Shown here piece by piece: positions 27,586 to 37,773 of a DNA stretch of 64,000 bases. This stretch comes from Sapria himalayana (lineage: Eukaryota; Streptophyta; Magnoliopsida; Malpighiales; Rafflesiaceae). Within the stretch, counting starts at the first letter, position 1, and every line of letters starts with the position of its first letter. The stretch is from the NCBI GenBank assembly GCA_029783825.1, contig JAREIK010002969.1, positions 180,178 through 244,177 of the forward strand, given 5' to 3'. Made by a program: the position numbers and the translations under genes. The notes beneath the pieces are model-generated. The model was given only the letters and a program-made list of their open reading frames with translations, was not told the DNA's origin and did no database searches.

Positions 27586-29567
27586 ATATCTTTCTATATG
27601 TCTTTATTTATATCTCTTTATATGTATATCTAATAATAAGACTATCTTTATATCTATCATCTATCTATCTGTCTATATGTCATTTATCTATTTATCTATT
27701 TATATGTTTATCTGTATATATTTCTATCATTCTATATATCTATTATCTATCTATTTGTATATTTTTATATTTGTATATAAACCTATATTTCTTTCTATCT
27801 ATATGTCTATATGACTATCTAATTACCAATCTATTTGTCTTTTTGTCTATCTATTTATTTATATATATACACCTATCTATATATCTGTCTATCTATCAAT
27901 TTGACTATCAGTCTCTCTAACTATATTCTTATTTGCTTAGCTACTTATTTGTCTATCTAATTAACTATCTATCTATGTGTTTGTGTATATATATATATAT
28001 ATATATATCTATCTATCTATCTAATTGTCGACCTGTCTATTTATTTATCTGTCTTTCTATCTTTCTATCTATATGTGTATCTTTCTAATTGTCTATCTAT
28101 TTATCTATATATCATTCAATATATCTATATATCTTTCTTTCTATATGTATTTATGTTTATATGACTATTTTTGTATCAATCGATCTGTTTTTTATATATC
28201 TATTTGTCAATATGTAAATCTATCAATTATGTCTATTTGTCTATCTATCTATCTGACTATCTATATATCTATGAAATTTATCTATTAGTCTATCTATATA
28301 TCTTTCTATCAGTCTCTTTGTTTATCTACCTATTTATCTATCTGCCAATCTGAGAATCTGTCTATCTATCTATTTCACTATTTTTCTATCTATATATATT
28401 CCTTTATATCTATCAATATATTTGTTTATTTCTATGTCTCTCTATCTCTCTATATGTCTATATGTATAATTTTCAATCTTTATATCTTTCTATCTATATG
28501 ACTATATCTTTATCAGTATGTATGTCTATCTATTGAAATCTCTATATATCTATGTCTATTTGTATAATAATCTATCTTTACAAAAGTCAATTTATCTATC
28601 CATCTATTTAAAATTTTATCTATCTATCTTTCTATCTATCAGTCTATCTATAAATCTATCTTTCTGTCTATATATATATATATATATATCTGTCTATCTC
28701 TCTATCTATCTATCTATTTGTCTATATGTATATCTATCTATCTATATGTCTATCGATCTATCTAAATATCTCTTGATCTTTCTATGTGGCTATTTGTCTA
28801 TTTGTCTACCTATCTATCTTTCTATCTATTTTAATCTCTATCTATTTATATGTTTATTTTTCTATTTATCTCTTTATCTATCTATCTATCTATCTTTTTA
28901 ACTATCTATCCATCTATCTATTTATCTATCTATCTATTTATTTATGGATATGTTATCTATATAAATGTCTATATATCTATTAACTATCTATTATTTATTT
29001 ATTTGTCAATCAATCAATCTATCTATCTAACTATTTCTATATTTTTTATATCTGTCTATCTATGTATCTATCTATCTATATATTTATTTGTATATTTATC
29101 TATCTATCTAGCTATCTAATTAACTTTCTATCTATCTATTTTTCTCACAATATAAATATGTTTTTATCTATCTATCAATCAGTCTATTTTTTTATCTGCC
29201 TAACTATCTATCTATCTATGTATCTAACTAACTTCCAATCTATTTATATATCTATCTTTCTATCTATCTATCTGTTATATATCTATCTGCCTATCTACCT
29301 TTTTCTTTATATGTCTATCTAAATATCTATCTAAAAGTTTATCTATCTTTCAATCTATCTTTTTATCTATTAATCAATATATCTATCTATCTTTATATTT
29401 ATCTATCGATCTATCTATCTTTCTAACTATGTAACTATATTTCTATCATTAATCTATAAGTCAATGTGTGTGTGTGTATTTATTTATTTATTTATATTTA
29501 TATGTGTATCTATCTATCCGTATAATAGTCTATCTTCTTATCTAACCATCTCTCTATCTATAAGTCA
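20651..29567 (+). repeat. Degenerate (TCTA)n / (GATA)n tetranucleotide array III
   Basis: About 8.9 kb of TCTA-type units, in the same orientation as arrays I and II, with TGTC, TTTC and AATC variants. It includes a (GT)n interruption near 22757-22780 and several TA runs. All long open frames on it are translations of the repeat. Confidence 0.95.
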
Positions 29568-29581
29568 AAGGCGCCTGCCAT

Positions 29582-29620
29582 CATGCGTCACTATATATAT
29601 TTTATATATAGTGACGCATG
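29582..29620. repeat. Perfect 39-bp palindrome (18-bp arms, 3-nt loop)
   Basis: CATGCGTCACTATATATA is followed by TTT and then its exact reverse complement. It lies 14 bp after the end of tetranucleotide array III. A second, imperfect palindrome (GGATAAA..TTTATCC) follows at about 29646-29664. Confidence 0.95.
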
Positions 29621-31733
29621 TCATACATAATTTTTATATATTATATGGATAAAAATATTTATCCGTATAATAGTAACTATATATATAAATTATCCTCAAC
29701 TAGCTGTCATAGTCATAGGTCCCATATAACAAAATTATGTTTAGGTGTTTCAGGTCAAAAAAACAAAGTTGCTGCAATTTTCCATTAACAGCTACATTGT
29801 TCTAGACACGAAAGCTTAAATATTTTAGAGCAGCAGGATCCTTTTAATTCAAATACATGCAAAACCCATGCGAAAATCATATGATAGTGAATGAACCTTT
29901 TTAGAGGCTTTATATTGAGGAGCAGACTGTCTCTTGCGGGATCTTTCCTTGCTAAATCGGCTTCAAAGGTATTCCTCATCTTCGGCATTAGCCTTTTTTT
30001 TTTAAGTTTGTTTATTATTTATAACCATCTCTTTTGGCGGAGGAATACCGTTTGTACAAACTACATCTACCCTTTACCCTCTTACATCCATTCCCCATTT
30101 CTAAAGACTAACAATATTATAATCTTCCTAGTACTATCAAAATTAACATAAAAATCTCTAAAAGAGTCATCAATCTTAACTTTACTCTTTACTCAGGGGA
30201 ACTTCCTTCTTTTATGTTCCAAGCGCTCCATGAATCATCTTTCCTTTTTCTCTGGTATCCACCCTTTCTATGCTTTATATATCTTATTTCCTGCAAAAAA
30301 TAACAAAAATATACCCCACTTTGCAAAATACCTTTTCCCCTTGTTGCACTTATTCTGCCGAAGCTTTCCTCTACTATCTATCCTAGGCCTTGTCCCTCTT
30401 TATTTGCCGATATAGCTTTAGATTCCCATCTTGAGAGCCATTTCAAAACACCTTGCCATATGCTGATCCTTGCCGAACTCCTAGACTAGACACTTACCTC
30501 TCCTAGGACGTTTTATTTAACACATGACACTTGAAATCTGAAACGTTTCAGACTTCGAAACCCTCTATACATGATTTAAAAGCTGTTAAAAACATAACAC
30601 ATGACTTGACAAAACTTTTATAGACTCTTACTAGATTCAAACTACCTTTAACCAAAGAACATGATTTGATGGCCCATTTAGTGCTTTCCTGCAAATACAA
30701 AAAAACCAGAAACATACCAAAGAAGCAGAAAATTCCAGCCCTTACCTTCTCATTCCCTCATCTTTATGTCTTATGAGGTGAACCCTAGCCAATAATTCGG
30801 AGAAACTATCTTTTCCTTAGGATTAGTTGAAGTAGTAACCGCACCCTGTATGATTCTTCCTTATTATATGACATTGAACAGCAGAAAGCCTTTCCATTCC
30901 AGTGGTTATATTCGTCTCAGCAGCGGGAGTTCTCCTGACAGCAATAGGGGGCAACAACAGACACCAACTAATCCTAACAGCAACAGACAGCAACAGACAA
31001 CAACAGCAGGAGTTATCCTGACAGCAACAGGCTTTGGTAGCAACAGGGGGCACTCTACATGTGCTTTGGCAGCAACAGACAGCAACTAATCTCAGTGAAG
31101 GCTCTTTATTTGATATTGTCATGGAGGCTCTTTAGCAGCAGCATCCACTATAGATTAGTGCTGCTCATGTGGACGAACCTCTATCTCTCCTTTCCCCTGT
31201 GCGTCTGGCTCAAATCTTCACAAGATTCCAGCCGTCTTCCTTCGCCGTGTATTCGCTGTTGATCCTAGAACAAAACCAAAGAGAAAACAAAAAAAACAAC
31301 AACCGTGCCTAACAGAACTTGACACCCTACTACCCTTATTCTTGATTAAACTAATACAACATAAGGCAAGCTCCAAAGTGTTAACGATTTCTCCCCTTTA
31401 ACATACTGCAAGGAAAAGACAGAATATATATTGTCCTGCAAAATAAATCAAAATACATCCTTTCTGCAGAGGTTATCAACTTCTGCCAAAATGCGGAATT
31501 AGCACATATTTTGAGTATGCAGAAATTCTAAATTACATACATATTATTTTAACAACCATACAGTATAGCTATGCACCGTTCTGCCAAAATGCAGAATTAA
31601 TATATACTACAATGGGATCTCCTTCATATATATCCATTTGGCTCAATCTCCATCCTTCCATTCCATTTAATTGTGAGACAGAAATTCTCTGCAAATGAAT
31701 TCCCACACAATCCAGCAAATAGATGAGACTATG
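29621..31733. other. Unassigned region downstream of the LINE remnant
   Basis: No gene was recognised. It includes a CAACAG/CAGCAA-rich stretch (about 30920-31090), whose Cys/Gln-rich or Ser/Asn-rich open frames are compositional. A 21-bp motif, TTCTGCCAAAATGC followed by RGAATTA, occurs twice near 31487 and 31580. A short minus-strand open frame at 29785-29988 has no recognisable family. The part nearest 31733 may be the 3' untranslated region of the LINE, but no clear A-tail was found. Confidence 0.4.
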
Positions 31734-33029
31734 TCATATCTTCGTGGTCTGTTTATTTGTTCTTATATAAGGAAACCTCATTTTATCTAAACATGTTATT
31801 CCCTTTAGTTTATTTGGCATGAATTTCTCATTATAATCTATATTTCCTCTGGTGGTGCCTATTTTAGATAGACAGTCCGCTAGATTATTGGCTTCTCTAT
31901 ATATATGTATTATTGAGGCCTTCAGTTCTTCCAAAAGATTAAGAATAACTTCTAGATCCTCTTCATACATCCATAATATTTTCTTATTAATTACCGTATC
32001 AACTAGTAATTTTGAGTCTACCTGAACTTCAATGTTTTTAAAGTTTAGCTGCTTACATATCTCTAACCCTGATTTTAATGCTCTAATTTCTGATTCTAAA
32101 GCCGAGGATGCCCTACTAGATCTGGTAAATGCTCTCTGTACTGTCCCTGTATGATCTCTTATTACCCCGCCTCCTCCTACTATTCCAGTGTCCCTGCTAA
32201 AACTCCCATCCGTATTAAGTGAAAGTTTTCCAACTGGCGGAGCATTCCACTGTATACATTTAGCCCATTGCTGTTTTAACACTTTGTATGTGAGATCCCA
32301 TTCATTCTCAAGCTTCTTTTCTTGTTTCAAATCCTGTATTACTATCGGTTTTATTATTGATATATTATATATCTCCTTTCTAATATCTTTTATAATTTCT
32401 GTTAAGTTCATCCTTATATTTTCATATTTACTTTTGTTTCTAGATTTCCAAATGCACCAAATAATTAGATGCGGCAGTTTCTGATTAAGCCATTTCCCGG
32501 CGGGGCTTTTCATGTTTACTTTTTCTCATTTTTTAACTTCATCTATTAATCCATCTTCTATTTTACATATTCTTTTTTTCCCTTCCATCTCTCTCCATAT
32601 TTCTGCTGCAATGGGACCATTCGAAAGCAAATGATCAGTTGTTTCAACCACTTGAGAACAACATTCGTATCTTGAAGCCATGTTTATCCCTTTCTTTTGT
32701 ACATTTCTATCTACCGGTATAGCATTCAATAATGCCTTCCATGTGAAGGAGCGCATTTTTTGTGGGACATCTTCTTGCCATACCCATTTAAATAGAGTTT
32801 GTACCGGTTTTTTCTTTCTGACCAAATCTTTTGCCGATTTGAGGGAAAAGTTTCCTTGTGGTGTTAACGTCCATTTCCAGCCACTCTTCTTTAGTATAGA
32901 GTGTGAGTTTACTATCTCTTTTTGTTTTTCCATTGACTTCCAATTGTTCGAAGCTTTCTTAGAAGTCTTATTTTTATTATCTAAATATTTTACCCGCATA
33001 TATTTATCCCATAGATTATCACTTTCTTT
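31734..33029 (-). pseudogene. 5'-truncated LINE: zf-RVT plus RNase H C-terminus of ORF2
   Basis: One minus-strand frame runs from inside the foldback near 33029 to the stop at 31734, broken by a single TGA at 32526-32528. The first part has the zf-RVT pattern: WKWTLTPQGNFSLKSAKDLV, FKWVWQEDVPQKMRSFTWK, then paired Cys and TDHLLSNGP. The second part is an RNase H-like domain (RVT_3 type) with NTDGSF, ALESEIRAL, VQVDSKLLVDT and NNLADCLSKI, which supply the acidic residues expected of the active site. In plant LINEs this domain removes template RNA during target-primed reverse transcription. Endonuclease and reverse transcriptase domains are absent, as usual for 5'-truncated insertions. It is not a host RNase H gene because zf-RVT precedes it in frame. 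Confidence 0.85.
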
Positions 33030-33090
33030 AAGTGATAATCTATGGGCTAAATATATGCGCGTAAAATATTTAGATAATAAAAATAAGACT
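32964..33090. repeat. Foldback: 61-bp inverted arms with 5-nt loop at LINE 5' end
   Basis: The left arm 32964-33024 is LINE coding sequence. The right arm 33030-33090 is its near-perfect reverse complement, differing at a few positions such as the CCCGC/GCGCG region. The loop is TCTTT at 33025-33029. The LINE frame can be read up to the loop and not beyond, so the right arm is a snap-back duplication of the truncated 5' end. Confidence 0.92.
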
Positions 33091-33573
33091 TGTTGTAACT
33101 ATCATCACTTATATCATCGTTGTCATTAATTGATTCTAATACAGTGGATTTTTGGGAGACCAGTGTTGATTGCACTAGCCTCCAGTTGACTTTCCTTGGC
33201 CCCGGTTGCTGGACCACTCCAAAAGTGGCCACCATCATCACTAGCTTGTCGCCTATCCATTTATACACTTTGACTGGTGTTGGAACTTTGCCGATGGGGA
33301 CTCAGTGGAAAGTTAAAGAGGGAAAACATGCAAAACTGTGTTGACCTAGCAACATAAGTGATTTGTGTGAAAAACTGAAAATTGAACATAATGATTTATG
33401 ATTTAATTTTTTCATTTTATTAATTACACATAATCATCTATTCATGTATACTATACAAGTAGAGTAATTCAACTTCTTAAATACAAGATATTAATTAGAT
33501 TAACCACCCAGAAGACTATTTCTTCAAATACTAGGTCCATATTTAACAAATAAATAAATAAATGAATAAATAA

Positions 33574-33625
<52 letters not shown>

Positions 33626-34147
33626 TTATTTAGCATCCCCTCAAACTTATGATGCACCAATTATAAGCATTGATAGTTTTTCAACTAGAAAATGAGAATT
33701 AAAATTTGAACACAACTTAATAAAGAAATCTACAAGCTATAAGGAAGAAAAAAAACAAAAGAAAAACAAAGTGATAGTGTCATACTTGAGATGATAATGT
33801 GTAATATGACAATCAATTTTAATGTGCGCGATTCATTCATTCATGACTAATTTATGAATAATTTGAATAACACTCTTGTAATCATAATATATAATAATTG
33901 AGTGAGAAAGCAATACTCTCATATTTGCAAAAAACCAACATAACCACACATAATTTCTATTGTAGTAAATATCGTAGCATAATACTCTACTTTAATTAAA
34001 GATAGAGAAATAGATAATTATTTTTTATAGAGAATGCAAAAAATCAACTACATGAACAATATAAGCAATATCAAGATGAGTAATAGTAAGATATGTTAAG
34101 CTCCCAACAATAGTATGACATAATATAGGATCAGACAAAGGCACATT
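33091..34147. other. Unassigned DNA with (TA)n microsatellite
   Basis: 33120-33345 is less AT-rich and open on both strands, without a recognised family. A (TA)n tract of about 43 bp lies at 33579-33621, next to an AAATAAAT stretch. The rest is AT-rich with no gene seen. Confidence 0.45.
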
Positions 34148-34213
34148 CACTACAAGAAAAATCACATTTAGCTAGGGACAATTCCCTAGATAAATCGATA
34201 TTTTCTTGTAGTG
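34148..34213. mobile_element. 66-bp CACTA-type miniature element
   Basis: It begins CACTACAAGAAAA and ends TTTTCTTGTAGTG, a perfect 13-bp terminal inverted repeat of the En/Spm type. The interior contains a short imperfect palindrome, TAGGGA..TCCCTA. The 3 bp on the two sides (ATT and TGA) do not match, so no target duplication is visible. It is probably an extreme internal-deletion derivative or a solo pair of ends. Confidence 0.65.
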
Positions 34214-36296
34214 TGAGATTTTTCACGTTTGAGATTTGTATCATATAATAAATTTAATAGTATAAAACAACATAAAAAATAACCTCGCACATTAAAACAT
34301 ATACAAAATATATTAAAATATTAGAATATATAATAAAATATAAATGTTAATAGACTATGTAAGTTTATAGGCACAAAAAGAAGAAATTTCAACTAAATAT
34401 CAAGCATCATTGAAATCATACATATCTAATTATATAATTATGTGTTAATTATCATTATAAAATATCTAACTATGTTAAGAAAAAAAATTAATAAAATAAT
34501 AATCAATGACTCATACTAGACATGAGATTTTACTTTCTAAAATTTATAATAATCTTTTATAATATGATGAATATGAATTCATCAACAAATGCTCATACAT
34601 TATACTTGGGTATATATGCAATATGATAATATATTTAAAAAAAATAAAAAATATTAATTTTTGAAGACAATTAAAATAAAAAAAATATTTTAAATATTAA
34701 TCTTTTATTTTATTTCTTTACTATTTAATTGCTTAAATAAATCATAGGATTAAGATCAAAAGAATAATAATATTATCAAATTTATATCACTTTTCATAAA
34801 TTGACTATAAGAACTTTAAAATAAAATTTAAGAATAATTATATAATTTATTTAAATATTATAAAAATAAATATGATATTTTTAGTGATTATCTAAGTAAG
34901 GAGATCAATATCATATTTGAAGATTAATTTTTTCATTCAGTTAGCTAAAGACAATTGATAAAAAGTCATCTAAATAGGAATAAGTTATCAAGATATTTGA
35001 ATATTAGTTACTATTTCATCTTATCTAATAATTACACAAAAAATTAATAAATTGAATAGGTAAAAATTATACAAATACACTTTTTTCCTTTAATTCTAGA
35101 TGATATTTGTACATGATATACTAACTCCTCAGATATCTAGTATAGCATCAAATTTTTTTATTATGAATATAATTTTAGATAGAAAGACCGGGTTATAATC
35201 AAATATTATTGAATCTTTATCATGCTTAAATAATTAGGAGAAAGCATGAATGAGTCTTTAAAATAAAATCTTAAGACATATACAAAAATAATACAAAAAT
35301 TATAAATAATTAATTTAAAAAAGTATATTAATAAGGACTGAGATTACTATTTTTATGATGTATTAATTTTTTAAAAATTATACAAAAATTTTTCTAAAGT
35401 TTTTAATTAAGAAACTAAATAATTTAAATTAAAGTAATATTAAATAATTAATTCAATAAGTATAATAATTTTTTGATATTTAAAAAATTAAATTAACATA
35501 CATTAAAATTTCTACTAATTTAAATGTAAATTAATTCATAGTATGATAAAATAGAAAATATTTTCAAAAATATCTGAAATGACGAATAAACTAGTAAATA
35601 TTAATATTATTATAAGTATTTAAAAAATTTATGATTATAGAAAACTTTTAAAAAAATAAATAATACAAAATTTAAAAATCTTGAAATATAATAAAAATAT
35701 AATTTTTTCAATAAAGTTAAAAAAAATAAAATAATAATTATAAATAAATACATAGATGTTTATTCCTACTAAAATTTATAAAAATTAAACAATTGAGTAA
35801 TATTTTTAAAATTAGCTTTTAACATTAAGTTTTTATTAAAATAATAAATATTACTTTTTTTAATTATTTTCTCACTTAAGTAATTTTTTGAATTTTAAAA
35901 ATTATTAATGATATCAAATAATATGAAATTTTGTGTGTTTAAAATTATTTCATATTATCTTCATAAAAATTAATATGAATTCTTAAATATTTATAACCAT
36001 AAAGTATAAATTTTTATATGTTTTTTAACATTAAGAGTATTTTATAACTTTTAGGAGAGTTGCTAGAAGACAAATCATCTTTTCATTAATGTTTTATTAT
36101 ATGAAGTTTGTTAATTTTGTACCTATTTGATATTTTTTAAGGCAAACAATATTTTTTTATTGTTTATATATTTATTGATTAATTAATATTATAATAAAAA
36201 ATTGTAAGGTATTTGTTTTTCATTTGTACCTTGCTACTCGCACATTAATTTCGTTGAAAAAATTTTGATAGTAAATAAAATTAATGAGTATTTTTG

Positions 36297-36334
<38 letters not shown>

Positions 36335-36738
36335 TATTTAATGTTTTAATAATTAAAAATATAAATATTTTCCTAAAATATACATTCTCTCTTTCGACGC
36401 CAACGCATCTCTAACAGGTCGAATTCCTCCGCATCCCACCATCTATCTCTTGATGCCGATTCAATAAAAATTATTTCGAGGTTTAAATTTTAATTTGTTA
36501 TTGATTTGAGGTACATTTATAAATTTATTCTTCATCGATTATCTTGGATTGCTTAATCGAAGAGTATGCATTTTTATTCTATTTTTTCTTGTTTTAGAAT
36601 TTCTTCTTTAATCACCATGGTATGCTTGGATTTTGTATATAAACTTATTTGTATACATGCTTCATGCGTTTGTGATATAATGTGTTGTCATTGTGTGTAT
36701 TTTGATAATGGTCGTATACAAAAATAATATATAAACTA
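34214..36738. other. Very AT-rich unassigned DNA
   Basis: Stop codons are frequent in all frames and no coding signal is seen. A (TA)n run lies at about 36303-36331. A short less AT-rich island at 36385-36440 has no recognised feature. Confidence 0.6.
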
Positions 36739-37033
36739 TATGTATACTTAGGTTTGCTGACTTGATATCTACAAAAATAGTATACATCAATATGCATGTG
36801 TATTTTATACATAACAAGTATACATACTTAGGTATGCTGACTTGATATCTACAAAAGTAGTATACATCAATATCCAGATATATTTTATACATAACTAGTA
36901 TACATACTTTGGTATGCCGACTTGATATCTACAAAAATAGTATACATCAATATCCATATATATTTTATACATAACTAATATACATACTTTGGTATGCCGA
37001 CTTGATATCTACAAAAATAGTATACATCAATAT
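36739..37033. repeat. 80-bp tandem repeat interrupted by the hAT element
   Basis: The motif GGTATGCYGACTTGATATCT recurs at 36751 (one variant base), 36831, 36911 and 36991, exactly 80 bp apart. The units also share TAGTATACATCAATAT and TTTTATACATAAC. The fourth unit stops after about 43 bp at the hAT junction, and a further partial unit (TACATACGTAGGTATGCCTA) resumes at 40589, beyond the hAT. Confidence 0.9.
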
Positions 37034-37298
37034 GTCCGGGTTAAGAACAGCTCGTGCCGTGCCGTGCCTGGCCCGGCACGGCTCGTGCCTTGGCATGGCA
37101 CGCCGGCACGGGTTCGTCCCGTGCCGGTACACGCAGGCACGCGTGGCGCTGGCGGGGTGCCACGTGTGGCGTGGCGTGACCCGTCCGGCCGTCCCCTGGC
37201 CCCCCGCCCCCCTCGGTAAAAAGACCGTGGGTCGGGTTTGATTGGACCCGACCCGCGATCCCGACTGCTGATACCCGACGGCCTTAGATCCGACCAAT

Positions 37299-37388
37299 CC
37301 CAACGGCCAAAAAAAAAAATTTCAAAAATCACAGATTTTCAGCCGTTGGATTCACCTCCAACGGCTAGGGGGTAGAATCTAACGGTCC
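37299..37388 (+). promoter_or_regulatory. Cluster of four AACGG motifs upstream of hAT transposase
   Basis: Two perfect matches to the mitosis-specific activator consensus YCYAACGGYYA lie on the plus strand at 37299-37309 (CCCAACGGCCA) and 37357-37367 (TCCAACGGCTA). Two one-mismatch matches lie at 37340-37350 on the minus strand and 37378-37388 on the plus strand (TCTAACGGTCC). The second and third form a 10-bp inverted repeat around a 6-nt spacer. Known alternatives are binding of MYB3R factors (MSA elements, G2/M expression) or transposase binding, since Ac transposase recognises AAACGG-type subterminal repeats. The sequence alone does not decide. Confidence 0.45.
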
Positions 37389-37474
37389 TCGTGATTCTGC
37401 CCCTTAAAAATATTAAAAAAATCAAAAAAATAATAAAAAAATATCTTTTTTTATAAAAAAAACTTTTTTTAGCC

Positions 37475-37481
37475 TATAAAA
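37475..37481 (+). promoter_or_regulatory. Candidate TATA box of the hAT transposase
   Basis: TATAAAA lies about 90 bp downstream of the AACGG cluster and about 300 bp before the ATG at 37774. It is followed by a CT-rich leader. A possible leader intron (GTAATT near 37687 to an AG near 37751) is suggested only by the splice-like words. Confidence 0.4.
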
Positions 37482-37773
37482 TCTACCACCCTCCCTATAA
37501 CATTTATGTTTTTCAAAAACATAAAACCTCTCAATACTTTCTCTCTCTCACATAAACCGTGCATCTCTCTCTCGGGCCTCGTGATTTTGATTTTGGCTTG
37601 GATTTTCGTGAAACTCAACTTGAGTTTTGAACATCAGAGCTCCCTGCGGTGCACCTTGCACGTGACTGACCTCATTGCTTTTACCGGGTAATTTATTTTA
37701 CGTTTTTATTTACTTTCTCTCTCTAAAGCTTCTCTCTCTAGAAAAACTTAGGAAAAAATAAAAAACATAAAAA

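Noticed and set aside
5688..29567. CRISPR-like array because of regular short repeats
   Set aside because: The units are 4 bp with no conserved spacer architecture, and the context is a plant nuclear genome.
30823..31122. Cys-rich small secreted protein
   Set aside because: The frame is the complement of CAACAG/CAGCAA-type repeats, the Cys spacing follows the repeat, and there is no convincing signal peptide.
31734..32513. Host RNase H gene
   Set aside because: The same frame continues upstream into a zf-RVT region with only one TGA between, which identifies a LINE ORF2 C-terminus.
33120..33344. Possible gene upstream of the LINE, open on both strands
   Set aside because: No recognisable motif, and it begins inside the foldback arm, so the shared N-terminus of the two minus frames is duplicated LINE sequence.
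36989..37332. Arg/Pro/Ala-rich open frames on both strands
   Set aside because: They arise from the GC-rich subterminal repeats of the hAT element and lack any domain.
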